From: Pseudomaricurvus sp033283175
GTDB lineage: Bacteria; Pseudomonadota; Gammaproteobacteria; Pseudomonadales; Cellvibrionaceae
Direction: 5' to 3'
DNA: 64,000 nt
NCBI GenBank assembly: GCA_033283175.1
Contig: JAWMQM010000002.1
Coordinates: 992,001-1,056,000, forward strand
Shown: positions 17,889 through 26,796 of the stretch, one piece after another
Numbering within the stretch: position 1 is the first letter of the stretch
How the letters are laid out: every line of letters starts with the position of its first letter
Notes under the pieces: generated by a model
What the model was told of the DNA's origin: nothing
Seen by the model: the letters and a program-made list of their open reading frames with translations, nothing else
The model's database searches: none
Translations under genes and position numbers: made by a program

Positions 17889-18003
17889 GATGTGTGCGTT
17901 AGCGACTCTGATAGAGCGGCCATGGTACCGAAAGCGCCTGCGGAAAACAGCGCACGAGCGTTATTAGTGACGGCGTACGGCATCTTCTGACAGCCAGGTG
18001 GCC

Positions 18004-18849
18004 TCAAGGCCCAACCACAGCACCCTGCAGCTGATACTTTGCTGCCAGTTGCTGCAGGCTGCCATCCCGCCGCAGCTGTCGCAGCCGCAGGTTGATAAAG
18101 TCCTGCACCCCGGGGCCCAGGTCATTGCTCATTAACAGGGTAATGCGGGTGGGAGCCACTTCATTGTCCAGGGGGTAAAAACGAAAAGCTGCCATATCCT
18201 CACCGAGGTTGGCCAGGGCGTAAGCAATGCGCGAGGACTCTTCCATAAAATAACTGGCCCGCCCCCCGATCACCATACGCACCGCCGAGCGGTGATCCGT
18301 GGCCCGCAAAAACTGCAAACCGTTGCGTTCGGCAAATGCATCCGTACCGGGATAACGATAGCCCTGAATCCAAACCACTCCATGCTCGCGCATCCGCTCC
18401 GGGGTAGGCGCCTCCGTGTTGGCCCTGGCCATCAGCGACAGGCGGTAATCCAGCAGATCCACATCGGCAAAGGTGGCTTCCCCCCACACCCCCTCCTCTT
18501 CCCAGGAGCGCAGGGCATAGGCCACCCAGCGTCTGGTATTGCCATTCAGCATATCGCGCTTGGCGCGGCGGATGGGCTTCACCTCCTCCCGAATCTGGTA
18601 AGGGCTCTCCTTGAAAACAGCCCGCACAAGGTCCGAAATAAAACCGCTGGAGGGGTGATTCAGGCCTTGCGGGTTCAGGATTTGATAAGGCTCGGCAGCA
18701 GCCCCGTAGACTAGGTAGGTGATAGCTTCAGGCTCGACGGACTCCACTGCTGGTTCACCTGCCAGGGCAAGGCCGGGCTCACAGAAGACCAACAGCAGCA
18801 CGCAGGAGATCACCCTGCCGGTGAGCAGGAAGGGGAAACAAGAGACCAT
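18004..18849 (-). CDS. Periplasmic solute-binding protein (family 3-like)
   Basis: This 281-residue protein (start at the ATG at 18849) begins with a signal peptide: hydrophobic core near residues 8-25, then ALAGEP. The mature part resembles SBP-bac-3 / transporter substrate-binding domains: a GFISDLVRAVF segment, AYALRSWEEE, and a C-terminal QDFINLRLRQLRRDGSLQQLAAKY typical of the family. No permease or ATPase gene is adjacent, so it may be an orphan receptor, as often seen in Pseudomonas relatives. The frame is open to 18939, but upstream residues look unlike a secretion signal. The start is uncertain. Confidence 0.75.
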   Translation of the reverse strand: MVSCFPFLLTGRVISCVLLLVFCEPGLALAGEPAVESVEPEAITYLVYGAAAEPYQILNPQGLNHPSSGFISDLVRAVFKESPYQIREEVKPIRRAKRDMLNGNTRRWVAYALRSWEEEGVWGEATFADVDLLDYRLSLMARANTEAPTPERMREHGVVWIQGYRYPGTDAFAERNGLQFLRATDHRSAVRMVIGGRASYFMEESSRIAYALANLGEDMAAFRFYPLDNEVAPTRITLLMSNDLGPGVQDFINLRLRQLRRDGSLQQLAAKYQLQGAVVGP

Positions 18850-18992
18850 CTTCAACACACCAGTGCGACGATACAAAGAGGACGACCCAATCTGACAGTA
18901 GTAGTGGTTGCGCCAACAATTCTGACGGCAAGGGCGCATAGTAACGTGCAGGACCCGGATCCCCTATACCCGGAATTCCTCTGGCGGGCGCA

Positions 18993-19976
18993 TCAGGGTT
19001 CCGGGCAGACAGCGGTTGCCGGTGAGCGGCACACCGCGCCGTCGGCAGCGGACGACGCCTGAAGCTCCGCAGCAGAATCCTGCAACAGGTCATTGCCGGG
19101 ATAGCGGTCTACACCGCAGCGAATAACCCGCCTGGCGTCAGCACCACACCCGGCAGCCAGCAGACTGTAGGCGAGATTATTCCAGTGCTGTGGCAATTGC
19201 AGTCCACGACCAGCCTGCAACCAGTCGATAGCCTGGTGATACTGCTGCCGGTTGTAGGCGATATTGCCCAACCCCAGTCGCGCCAGGCCATCAATGTCAT
19301 TGTCTTCCGGCCAACGTGCCAGAGCCGCCCGGTAACTGGCCGCGGCGGCATCCAGCAGTTGCAGCTCCTCCAAGTCGGCCGCGGCGCGCAGGTAGGGCAA
19401 CGGCTGCGCTGTAACCGGAACCTGATCCGGGGGCAGTATCACTCGCCCCCAGTACTCCGCTTTGCGCCAGGTATTGAGAAACGTCTTCATGGCGACCTGA
19501 CGTCGCTGGTCATTACCCGACCTCAGCACCAGCGTGCGCTCTGACTGATCGAATCCCACAACCACGGCAAAGTGCCACTGGGGCAACCAGCTGAGGCCAA
19601 GGTTCTGCATCACCAGCACCGGGTTGCCGGCGGCCACCTCCCGCAACAGCGCCTCAAGGGTAGGCTCAAGCGGATAGGCCAGTTGCTGGTGCTGGCGCGC
19701 CTGCGCCACCAGCTCTATGGCCAGGCTACCCTCGCGACCGGGAATGTAGACCAGCGGTTCCAGCTCTGCAGCCGTCACCTCTGCACCGCGATAGGCCAGC
19801 ACCGTCGCCAGTGCCGCAGCGCCACACTGCTGTCGTCGCTGGGAGAAGAAAGGCACCGCTTCCAGCTCTGCCCGGTCGGGGATAGCAGCAACCGGCAAGG
19901 TTGAATCCAACCGGGTTGCGGTACAGCCGCCCAAAATAAAAATGGCGGCCAGTATGGCCGCCAGAGGCAACTTCAT
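18993..19976 (-). CDS. PA2778-family C39-like cysteine peptidase lipoprotein with TPR region
   Basis: This 327-residue protein starts with a lipoprotein signal (lipobox FILGGC, C18). A papain-like C39-type peptidase domain follows, with catalytic C51 in QQCGAAA and H135 in WHFAVVVGFD. The C-terminal third (about 190-300) contains TPR-like helices (YRAALARWPEDN, LGNIAYNRQQYHQAIDWL). It is thus an envelope-anchored peptidase of the PA2778 family. It lies 5 bases after the PA2779-type gene, so the two are co-transcribed. The small partner could be its substrate or regulator. This is an inference. Confidence 0.88.
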   Translation of the reverse strand: MKLPLAAILAAIFILGGCTATRLDSTLPVAAIPDRAELEAVPFFSQRRQQCGAAALATVLAYRGAEVTAAELEPLVYIPGREGSLAIELVAQARQHQQLAYPLEPTLEALLREVAAGNPVLVMQNLGLSWLPQWHFAVVVGFDQSERTLVLRSGNDQRRQVAMKTFLNTWRKAEYWGRVILPPDQVPVTAQPLPYLRAAADLEELQLLDAAAASYRAALARWPEDNDIDGLARLGLGNIAYNRQQYHQAIDWLQAGRGLQLPQHWNNLAYSLLAAGCGADARRVIRCGVDRYPGNDLLQDSAAELQASSAADGAVCRSPATAVCPEP

Positions 19977-19981
19977 AACGC

Positions 19982-20386
19982 TTACTTGTTAATACACTTC
20001 ACGAAGTTAAAGATGTTGGTCGCACACAGCATATCGGTAATGATGAAGACCACAAAGATCAGCACCAACAAGCCCAATACACCCTGACCGGCAGGCAGGT
20101 TCTGGGCCTCAGCGTTCAACTGTGCCAGTTCCTCGCCAGTGAGGGTATGGATACGCTGCTCCACCGCATCGGCGTCAACACCCATGCTCTGCAGCTGCTC
20201 CTTGACCCCTTTTTCATTGATGGCCTGCAGCAACTGCTGCCGGTCATAATGCTCCACCTGAGCGGTCACCGCGGATTGGGTAGTGGCGATAGCCGCCTGC
20301 GCAGTCACGCTTACCACGCTGGACCAGACCAGCAGCCAGCTCATCAACAGTGTATAAATCGCACGCTTCATTGGTGTGCCCTTCAT
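19982..20386 (-). CDS. PA2779-family small membrane/secreted protein
   Basis: This 134-residue protein starts at the ATG at 20386, which has AGGAGG 4 bases upstream. It has an N-terminal signal/anchor (about residues 6-32), a central helical, Gln- and Glu-rich region, and one strong hydrophobic segment near the C-terminus (LLVLIFVVFIITDML) followed by a Cys-containing tail. It matches the PA2779 family found next to PA2778 peptidases. The function is unknown; the adjacent C39-like peptidase suggests it is processed or chaperoned by that enzyme. Confidence 0.85.
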   Translation of the reverse strand: MKGTPMKRAIYTLLMSWLLVWSSVVSVTAQAAIATTQSAVTAQVEHYDRQQLLQAINEKGVKEQLQSMGVDADAVEQRIHTLTGEELAQLNAEAQNLPAGQGVLGLLVLIFVVFIITDMLCATNIFNFVKCINK

Positions 20387-20648
20387 AGATCCTCCTAAGT
20401 GTTGACTCAAACTTCCCTTGCTTCAGCAGCAAGCGGAATAGCATTTGCCGGTACAAGATTAGACAATCGCAATGATCTCAGCCAGCGTGTCAGTATGGAA
20501 ACGGATACTGCGTCATAGTCCCGATAAGCTCCTGAAACTTATTGGCAGAACCGCTGTCGGTCTTTTTGTGACGGCAAGAAGTGGCCGGTTACCGCTATTG
20601 GGAGGAGCTGCTGAACCCGTGGCACAACGCAGCCCTCCCGACCTGAAA

Positions 20649-21575
20649 TCAACCCTTCCCTTTTTGCGCGTTCATCCAGGCCATGGCCTGGCCGAGAAAT
20701 TTCTCCGACTGCTTGATGCCCGCTTCCAGTTCGCTTTGGCGACTGGTATCACAGATCGCATCCCACGCCTGCACCACCCCTTCCGGGGTCTGTTCGTCTC
20801 CCGGCAGGAATACACCTTCGGTTTCAAACACCCGGGCCGTGGCATAACCACCAGCACCGGCACAGAGAATGGTGCGGGTCGGGGCATCTTCGTGGCACAG
20901 CACCAGCGCACCTGCCGTTACCGCCTCCGGCCTGAACATGGCCAGCAGCTCCTGGGGAAAGATATCCTCGGTCATGCGGGTGGCCGCCACCGGCGCCAGG
21001 GCATTTACCCGGATATCGTTCTTGTGCCCCTCCTGCACCAGGGTATTCATCAACCCCACCAGCGCCAGCTTGGCAGCGCCGTAGTTGGATTGACCGAAGT
21101 TGCCGTACAGGCCGGACGATGAAGTGGTCATCACAATGCGGCCATAGTTCTGCTCGCGCATGATCTCCCACACCGCTTTGGTGCAGTTGACGCTGCCCAT
21201 CACATGCACCTCCATCACCAGACGGAAGTCGTCAATCTCCATCTTGGAGAAGGTTTTGTCCCGCAGGATGCCGGCGTTGTTGACGAGGATATCCACCCGC
21301 CCCCACTTGTCCATGGCCATCTGCACCATGTCCTGCACTTCGTCGAACTTTGCCACATTGGCACCGTGGGCCATGGCCTCACCACCCATGGCCTCAATGG
21401 CTGCCACCACCTCTTGGGCCGCCGCCGATGAGGCGCCGCTGCCGTCCCGGGCGCCGCCCAGATCATTGACCACCACTTTGGCACCGCGGCTGGCCAACTC
21501 CAGTGCGTGGCAGCGTCCCAGACCGTTACCGGCCCCCGTCACTATGGCAACACGTCCATCGAATCTCACCGTCAT
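20649..21575 (-). CDS. SDR-family oxidoreductase, MFE-2/hydroxyacyl-CoA dehydrogenase-like
   Basis: This 308-residue protein is a classical short-chain dehydrogenase. It has the NAD(P) motif TGAGNGLG (residues 13-20), NNAG, the catalytic Ser region TSSSGLYGN, and YxxxK in SNYGAAK. The sequence after TGAGNGLGRCHALELASRGA resembles the (3R)-hydroxyacyl-CoA dehydrogenase domain of multifunctional enzyme type 2, suggesting a role in beta-oxidation of fatty acids or steroid side chains. I chose the ATG at 21575 because GGAGG lies 8 bases before it. Confidence 0.85.
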   Translation of the reverse strand: MTVRFDGRVAIVTGAGNGLGRCHALELASRGAKVVVNDLGGARDGSGASSAAAQEVVAAIEAMGGEAMAHGANVAKFDEVQDMVQMAMDKWGRVDILVNNAGILRDKTFSKMEIDDFRLVMEVHVMGSVNCTKAVWEIMREQNYGRIVMTTSSSGLYGNFGQSNYGAAKLALVGLMNTLVQEGHKNDIRVNALAPVAATRMTEDIFPQELLAMFRPEAVTAGALVLCHEDAPTRTILCAGAGGYATARVFETEGVFLPGDEQTPEGVVQAWDAICDTSRQSELEAGIKQSEKFLGQAMAWMNAQKGKG

Positions 21576-21841
21576 GATTACTCCCTCCATCCTCAAACTG
21601 GCGAAAAAACACGCAAGCTTTGCGCCACAGCCTCCGAAGCTGCGCCGCTACCCGCCAAATTGCCCCTACTATAACCCCGTTATAACCCGGTGGTGTTGCA
21701 ATTACGCGCTCTGGCGGCCAACCCGCAAGCCCCCGCTGCACAGGGAAGGTGCAGATCCCGCAGCAAGCATCTGGCGGGTTCCACCGTTCTGCATCAAGGG
21801 GTAAAATCCGTCGCCATCGAAACACAGCAGGACAACAACCC

Positions 21842-22558
21842 ATGGGCAGAGCCTACCAGAACCGCAAAGACTCCATGGCCAAGACGGCCGATCAGAAAAC
21901 CAAGGTCTACAGCAAGTACGGCCGTGAGATCTATGTGTGCGCCAAGAAAGGCGGTGCCGACCCCGACGGCAACCTCACCCTGCGCAGCCTGATGGACCGC
22001 GCCAAAAAGGACCAGGTACCCAGCCACGTCATCGAAAAGGCGCTGGAGAAGGCCAAGGGTGGCGGCGGCGAGGACTTCGACGTAGCCCGCTACGAAGGCT
22101 TTGGCCCGGGCAACTGCATGGTGATTGTGGAGTGTCTCACCGACAATCCCAACCGCACCTTCGGCGATGTGCGTATCTGCTTCAACAAGACCAAGAGCAA
22201 GCTGGGCTCCCAGGGTTCTGTCAGCCACATGTTCGACCACTCCGCCATCCTGGTATTCAAGGGCGACGACGAGGAAGCGGTACTGGAAGCGCTGATGGAA
22301 GGCGATGTTGATGTCACCGACATTGAATGCGAAGACGGTATGGTCACCGTGTTTGCCCCACAGTCAGAGTTCTTCAAAGCCAAGCAGGCCCTGCAGAACG
22401 CCTTTGAAGGTATCGACTTCGAGGTGGAAGAGATCCAGTTCGTGCCCCAGACCACCACCCCCATCCCCGCCGAAGATGTGGAGATGTTCGAGAAGCTGCT
22501 GGACATGCTCAACGATGTGGATGACGTGCAGCGGGTGTTTCATAACGCGGAAATCTAG
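21842..22558 (+). CDS. yeeN: YebC/PmpR-family protein, YeeN type
   Basis: This 238-residue protein has the family start MGRAYQNRK and the YEGFGPGNCMVIVECLTDNPNRT and VSHMFDHSAILVFKG blocks of the YebC/PmpR family. The KYGREIYVCAKKGGADPD and KKDQVPSHVIEKALEKAKGG segments and total length match the YeeN subgroup better than canonical YebC. Family proteins bind DNA as regulators, and YebC-type paralogues assist translation of proline-rich tracts. The start is the ATG at 21842; the frame is open upstream without homology. Its stop codon lies in a tandem heptamer repeat. Confidence 0.9.
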   Translation: MGRAYQNRKDSMAKTADQKTKVYSKYGREIYVCAKKGGADPDGNLTLRSLMDRAKKDQVPSHVIEKALEKAKGGGGEDFDVARYEGFGPGNCMVIVECLTDNPNRTFGDVRICFNKTKSKLGSQGSVSHMFDHSAILVFKGDDEEAVLEALMEGDVDVTDIECEDGMVTVFAPQSEFFKAKQALQNAFEGIDFEVEEIQFVPQTTTPIPAEDVEMFEKLLDMLNDVDDVQRVFHNAEI

Positions 22559-22620
22559 GTTCTAGGTTCTAGGTTCTAGGTTCTAGGTTCTAGGTTCTAG
22601 GTTCTAGGTTCTAGGTTCTA
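22554..22620. repeat. Tandem 7-bp repeat TCTAGGT, about 9.5 copies
   Basis: The unit TCTAGGT is repeated without interruption for 67 bases. The yeeN stop codon TAG (22556-22558) lies in the first copy. The period of 7 and the uninterrupted units point to slipped-strand expansion, so copy number is likely to vary between strains. Confidence 0.95.
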
Positions 22621-22647
22621 CAGCATCATGTCCTTTGCTTTTCATAG

Positions 22648-22766
22648 AACCTAGTAGCGAAGCGTCCTAGATCCTAGAAGCGCAGCGCCCTCGTACCTGT
22701 AGCGCAGCGTCCTGTAGCGCAGCGTCCTGTAGCAACGCGTCCTGAAACCTCTAAGCAACGCGCCCT
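22648..22766. repeat. Cluster of degenerate dispersed repeats, core GTAGCGCAGCGTCCT
   Basis: About six diverged copies lie head to tail. They include AGTAGCGAAGCGTCCT, AGAAGCGCAGCGCCCT, two perfect TGTAGCGCAGCGTCCT, TGTAGCAACGCGTCCT and TAAGCAACGCGCCCT. The block lies between yeeN and the lolE-type gene and is also represented at 5985-6011, about 50027-50045 and 50178-50195. No protein-coding potential is seen. Confidence 0.8.
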
Positions 22767-22769
22767 GAT

Positions 22770-24017
22770 CTACTCATACCGCAACACCTCAGCCGGGGCC
22801 ACCCGGCTGGCCCGCCAGGCGGGATAGAGGGTGGCCACCAGGCTCATCCCCATGGACACCACCGCCACCAGGATAAAATCCTGCAGCTGCATGGCCGACG
22901 GCAGGTAATCCACCGGGTAGATCTCGGCATTGAGAAACTGGATGCCCAGTAGTTGCTCGAGCCAGCCCACCAGCTGTTGTACCGTCAGCGAACCCACCAC
23001 CCCCAGCACCAGCCCGGCCAGTGTGCCCACAGCACCGATCACCATACCCTGCACCATAAACACCGCCATAATCTCGCGGCGGCCGGCCCCCAGGGTTTTG
23101 AGGATGGCAATATCCCCCTGCTTGTCCACCACCACCATCACCAGTGTCGACACCACGTTAAAGGCGGCGATGGCAACGATCAGGAACAGCAACAGTCCCA
23201 CCAGGTTCTTGGACATGTGCACGGCGTGGTAGAGGTTGCCATGGGAGCGGGTCCAGTCGGTGCCGTAGAATCCGTAGGGCATGGGACGTACCAGGCGGTA
23301 GATAGTATCCGGTGCGCTGAAGAGATCCGTAGTGCGGATGCGCACCCCGCTCACCTTGCCGGGAAACTCCGACAACTCCGAAGCGGTCTGCAGCGAGGTC
23401 AGCGCCAGGGCGTAATCGAGCTCCGTACCCGTGTTGATAATGCCGATCAGCTGCAACGCACGGAAGTGTGGCAGCTTGCTGCCATCACGACTGTCAGGCG
23501 CCAGTACGGTAATGCGATCCCCCGGCTGCACCTTAAGTACCTCTGCCAGCCCACGCCCCAGCAGGATCACCGGCTGCTCACTATCGCCGCGCAGCTTGTG
23601 CAGTAAATCCCCGTCCACAAAACGCTCAATCACGGAAACGCTGTTTTCAGTCTCTGCATCAATGCCGTAGAGGATGGCAGGCTTTACCCGCTTGCCCACC
23701 GACAGCATGGATTGCACTTCCACAAACGGTGCCGCCGCCACCACTTCACTGTCAGCCAGCAGCTGCTGACGCAGCGCCTGCCAGTCTTCGACACCGTTGC
23801 GCTGATAGACAGAACCGTGCGGCAGGATGCCCAGAATGCGCTGTTGCAACTCCCGGTCAAAGCCGTTCATCACCGAGAGCACAATCAACAACAGCCCTAC
23901 CCCCAGAGTCAGCCCGAGAATGGAGAGCCCGGAGATAAACGACACCAGTTGCTTGCGCTGCCGACGGGCCCCGGCGTAGCGCAGCCCGATAAAGATGGTG
24001 AAGGGTTTAAGAGCCAT
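22770..24017 (-). CDS. lolE: Lipoprotein-releasing ABC transporter permease LolE-type
   Basis: This 415-residue inner-membrane protein belongs to the LolC/LolE (MacB-like) permease family. It has an N-terminal transmembrane helix after GLRYAGARRQRKQLVSF, a large periplasmic domain, and three C-terminal helices. The FtsX-like core is near ILKTLGAGRREIMAVFMVQG. LolCDE extracts outer-membrane lipoproteins from the inner membrane for LolA. It is third in a lolC-lolD-lolE operon. The C/E assignment follows the gene order and could be swapped. Confidence 0.9.
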   Translation of the reverse strand: MALKPFTIFIGLRYAGARRQRKQLVSFISGLSILGLTLGVGLLLIVLSVMNGFDRELQQRILGILPHGSVYQRNGVEDWQALRQQLLADSEVVAAAPFVEVQSMLSVGKRVKPAILYGIDAETENSVSVIERFVDGDLLHKLRGDSEQPVILLGRGLAEVLKVQPGDRITVLAPDSRDGSKLPHFRALQLIGIINTGTELDYALALTSLQTASELSEFPGKVSGVRIRTTDLFSAPDTIYRLVRPMPYGFYGTDWTRSHGNLYHAVHMSKNLVGLLLFLIVAIAAFNVVSTLVMVVVDKQGDIAILKTLGAGRREIMAVFMVQGMVIGAVGTLAGLVLGVVGSLTVQQLVGWLEQLLGIQFLNAEIYPVDYLPSAMQLQDFILVAVVSMGMSLVATLYPAWRASRVAPAEVLRYE

Positions 24018-24053
24018 CAGCTTGAGCCTCCGGCGAACTTGTATAAACAGCCA

Positions 24054-24761
24054 TCAGCCCTGCTGCTCCACCAACAACCCATCCTGCAACAGCAGCGTCC
24101 GGTCCATCGCCTCGGCCAGCTGTTCGTCGTGAGTTACAATCACAAAGCTGGTGGACAGCTGCTCGCTCAACTCTCGCAACAGGTCCTGGATGGAGTGGGC
24201 CGTATGGCGGTCCAGGTTACCGGTAGGTTCATCCATCAACACACAGGCTGGCTGGTTGACCAGTGCCCGGGCGATGGCTACCCGTTGACGCTCACCACCG
24301 GAAAGTTCCGAAGGCTTGTGGGCCTGACGTGCTGCCAATCCCACCTGCTCCAGCCAGTGGGCAGCCTGCTCCCGCGCCAGCTTTTTGCTGACACCGGCTA
24401 TCATCTGCGGCAAGGCCACATTCTCCAGCGCCGTAAACTCCCCCAGCAAGTGATGAAACTGATACACAAAACCCAGGTGCCGGTTGCGCAACAGGCCGCG
24501 CTGGTTGTCGTCGGCTGCAGAAAAACTGTGGCCCAACAGGGTGACGTCGCCCTCGCTGGGGACATCCAGTCCCCCCATCAGATTGAGCAAGGTGGACTTG
24601 CCAGAGCCCGAGCTGCCCACAATGGCCAGTCGTTCACCGCGCTTTAAGGCCAGTTCAACGCCGCGCAGTACGGTAACCGGTGCCGGCCCCTGATCGTAGG
24701 TCTTGACCAGGCCGCGACAGGAGAGCGAGATGTCGCCCGAGTGTTGTGTTGTGTCTGTCAT
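24054..24761 (-). CDS. lolD: Lipoprotein-releasing ABC transporter ATPase LolD
   Basis: This 235-residue ABC ATPase powers lipoprotein release. It has Walker A GSSGSGKST near residue 50, the signature LSGGERQRVAIARAL, Walker B VLMDEPTGNLD and the switch His in VTHDE. The LolD-specific sequence FVYQFHHLLGEFTALENV is present. It lies 36 bases before lolE and 51 bases after lolC on the same strand, giving a compact lolCDE operon. Confidence 0.96.
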   Translation of the reverse strand: MTDTTQHSGDISLSCRGLVKTYDQGPAPVTVLRGVELALKRGERLAIVGSSGSGKSTLLNLMGGLDVPSEGDVTLLGHSFSAADDNQRGLLRNRHLGFVYQFHHLLGEFTALENVALPQMIAGVSKKLAREQAAHWLEQVGLAARQAHKPSELSGGERQRVAIARALVNQPACVLMDEPTGNLDRHTAHSIQDLLRELSEQLSTSFVIVTHDEQLAEAMDRTLLLQDGLLVEQQG

Positions 24762-24812
24762 AGGGATAGCTGTTTCTACGCAGTGAATTCAAATCTTGTG
24801 GCTGCGCACGAC

Positions 24813-26051
24813 TCAGTCGTAACGCAAGGCTTCGGCGGGCTCGATACGGGACGCCCGGTAAGCCGGATAGAGGGTGGAAAGCAGGCTCAGCAACAGGCCG
24901 ACGCTCACCACCACGGCGACATCGCCCGGCAGCAATTTGGATGGCAGGCGGCTGATAAAGTAGACCCGCGGATCGAACACCTGCAGCCCTACCAACGCCT
25001 CCAGCGCCGACACCACCGGCCCGATGTAAATTGCCAGCAGCGAACCGATCAATGCCCCCAGGGCAACACCCAGCCAGCCAATGGCGGCTCCCTGAACCAT
25101 AAAGATGCCCATCACCTGGCCACGGGTCATACCGAGGGTGCGCAGCACCGCGATGTCGGAGCGCTTGTCCGCCACCATCAGTACCAGGCTGGAAATAATA
25201 TTAAAGGCGGCTACGGCGATGATAATCATCAGCAGTACGGTGACCACGGTCTTCTCCATCTTCACCGCTGCAAACAGGGTGGTCTGGGTGGCGGTCCAGT
25301 CCCGCACCGTGAGAGACGTATCCGCCAGCTGCTTTTGCAACGCCGCCGCCACCGGCAGTGAGGCAAACTGGTCGGCGGTTTTCACTTCGATACCGGTAAC
25401 CTTGTCCCCCAGGCGCAGCAGTTTCTGAGCGTCGCTAATATGCAGCAGGATCAGGCTCTGGTCCACCTGCGCCCCCACCTCAAACACACCCACCACGGTA
25501 AAGCGCTTTACCCGCGGGTAGATGCCCATGGGCGTGACATTGAGCTGCGGCAGAGTGACAGTGACCTTATCCCCCGGTACCACTCCGAGAAAACGGGCCA
25601 GCAAACGCCCGATCACTATGCCGTAGCTGCCCGGCTGTAACTCCGCTACATCCCCCAGCACCATGTGATCGGCAATACCCGAGAGCTGGTCCAGGTCCTG
25701 TGGCCGCACACCGCGCAGCTGCACACCCTGCATACCCCGCTCGTAGCTGACCATGGCATCGCCACTGACATAGGGTGCGGCAGCCACCACACCCGACTGC
25801 TGTTCCGCTTGCTGCTGCAGCGCCGGCCAGTTACTGATGCCATCATCGGCGAATACTTCAATGTGGGGGATCACCTGCAACAGGCGTTGCTTGATTTCTC
25901 GGTCGAAGCCATTCATCACCGACATCACCACAATCAACGCCAGGGTGCCAAGCGTCATCCCCAACAGGGAAAAGCCACTGACAAACGAGATAAACTGATT
26001 GCGACGTTTGGCGCGGGTGTAACGCAGTCCAATAAAGGCGGGGAGAAGCAT
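24813..26051 (-). CDS. lolC: Lipoprotein-releasing ABC transporter permease LolC-type
   Basis: This 412-residue paralogue of the downstream permease has the same layout: an N-terminal helix after GLRYTRAKRRNQFISF, a periplasmic domain, and FtsX-like C-terminal helices with VLRTLGMTRGQVMGIFMVQG. LolC binds LolA through a periplasmic hook loop, and the extended loop region fits. It starts the lolCDE operon. The start ATG is at 26051 and the divergent gene begins at 26379. Confidence 0.92.
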   Translation of the reverse strand: MLLPAFIGLRYTRAKRRNQFISFVSGFSLLGMTLGTLALIVVMSVMNGFDREIKQRLLQVIPHIEVFADDGISNWPALQQQAEQQSGVVAAAPYVSGDAMVSYERGMQGVQLRGVRPQDLDQLSGIADHMVLGDVAELQPGSYGIVIGRLLARFLGVVPGDKVTVTLPQLNVTPMGIYPRVKRFTVVGVFEVGAQVDQSLILLHISDAQKLLRLGDKVTGIEVKTADQFASLPVAAALQKQLADTSLTVRDWTATQTTLFAAVKMEKTVVTVLLMIIIAVAAFNIISSLVLMVADKRSDIAVLRTLGMTRGQVMGIFMVQGAAIGWLGVALGALIGSLLAIYIGPVVSALEALVGLQVFDPRVYFISRLPSKLLPGDVAVVVSVGLLLSLLSTLYPAYRASRIEPAEALRYD

Positions 26052-26378
26052 AGTTTTATAGTGACGCCGGAAACCGAAAGCCGGAGGCTATCATAAGCCC
26101 GCGCTCAGGTCTCTGCCACGCACACTCACTGCGCCAGGTTTCGCCACCCGGTTCACACACGACAGATTTCCGGCAGTGGCTGCTACGGTGGCACAGGGAG
26201 TTGCCTTTTGACCGGGTTTGGCAGACCATTGCGGGTACTTTTTTGATGCCTGTCCCGCTACAGCGGGTCATGTTTGCGATTGAGAGCCAACCTTGATCCG
26301 GCTGGCAGGGCATTGATCCGGCACCCCCCCGTCGCGCTGACAGCAACAGGCAATGAATACCGACAACAGGAGTCGTTC
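26052..26378. other. Divergent intergenic region, no gene
   Basis: This 327-base spacer between lolC and the small exported protein gene should contain both promoters. I see a direct repeat of TTGATCCGGC (about 26295 and 26312) and a small hairpin CCCGCT-AC-AGCGGG near 26250. No conserved protein or RNA gene was recognised. Confidence 0.5.
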
Positions 26379-26714
26379 ATGCGTTTTAACAGGGATTCCC
26401 GCCCACGTACTTCACTCTTCCGTCGCTGTCTGCCCGCCACCCTGAGTGCCGTTGCTCTGAGCCTGTTTACCCTCACCCCCCTGCACGCTGAGGAGGTGGC
26501 GGTACCGGTCGGCCAACAGGCCAGCGGTGTGGAAAAGCCCAACACCGGCATGAGCATGGAGATGGTGGAATCCCGCTTCGGCGCACCGGACAGTCGTGCC
26601 GATGCCGTTGGCAACCCACCGATTACCCGCTGGGACTACGCCGGCTTCACCGTCTACTTTGAGTACAAGACCGTGATCCACGCCGTTGCCCACAAGGCCG
26701 CGGCTGCGGAATAA
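26379..26714 (+). CDS. Small exported protein of unknown function
   Basis: This 111-residue protein begins with a signal peptide: Arg-rich start, a hydrophobic LSAVALSLFTL segment, and a likely cleavage site after PLHA. The mature ~80 residues contain a GMSMEMVESRFGAPDSRADAV-type segment and a WDYAGFTVYFEYKTVIHAV strand pair. This resembles the small outer-envelope beta-fold seen in SmpA/OmlA-like proteins, but the likeness is weak. Function is unknown. AGGAG lies 8 bases before the ATG at 26379. Confidence 0.75.
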   Translation: MRFNRDSRPRTSLFRRCLPATLSAVALSLFTLTPLHAEEVAVPVGQQASGVEKPNTGMSMEMVESRFGAPDSRADAVGNPPITRWDYAGFTVYFEYKTVIHAVAHKAAAAE

Positions 26715-26796
26715 GCCTGCGCTTAAACCGCTCCCTCCTGACAACTCCCCCCTCCCCCTGCGGTGCATGGTACCGCAGGCGCTGTGTGCAACAACG

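Noticed and set aside
22554..22620. Heptamer repeat as a CRISPR array
   Set aside because: Units are contiguous 7-mers without spacers and there are no cas genes.
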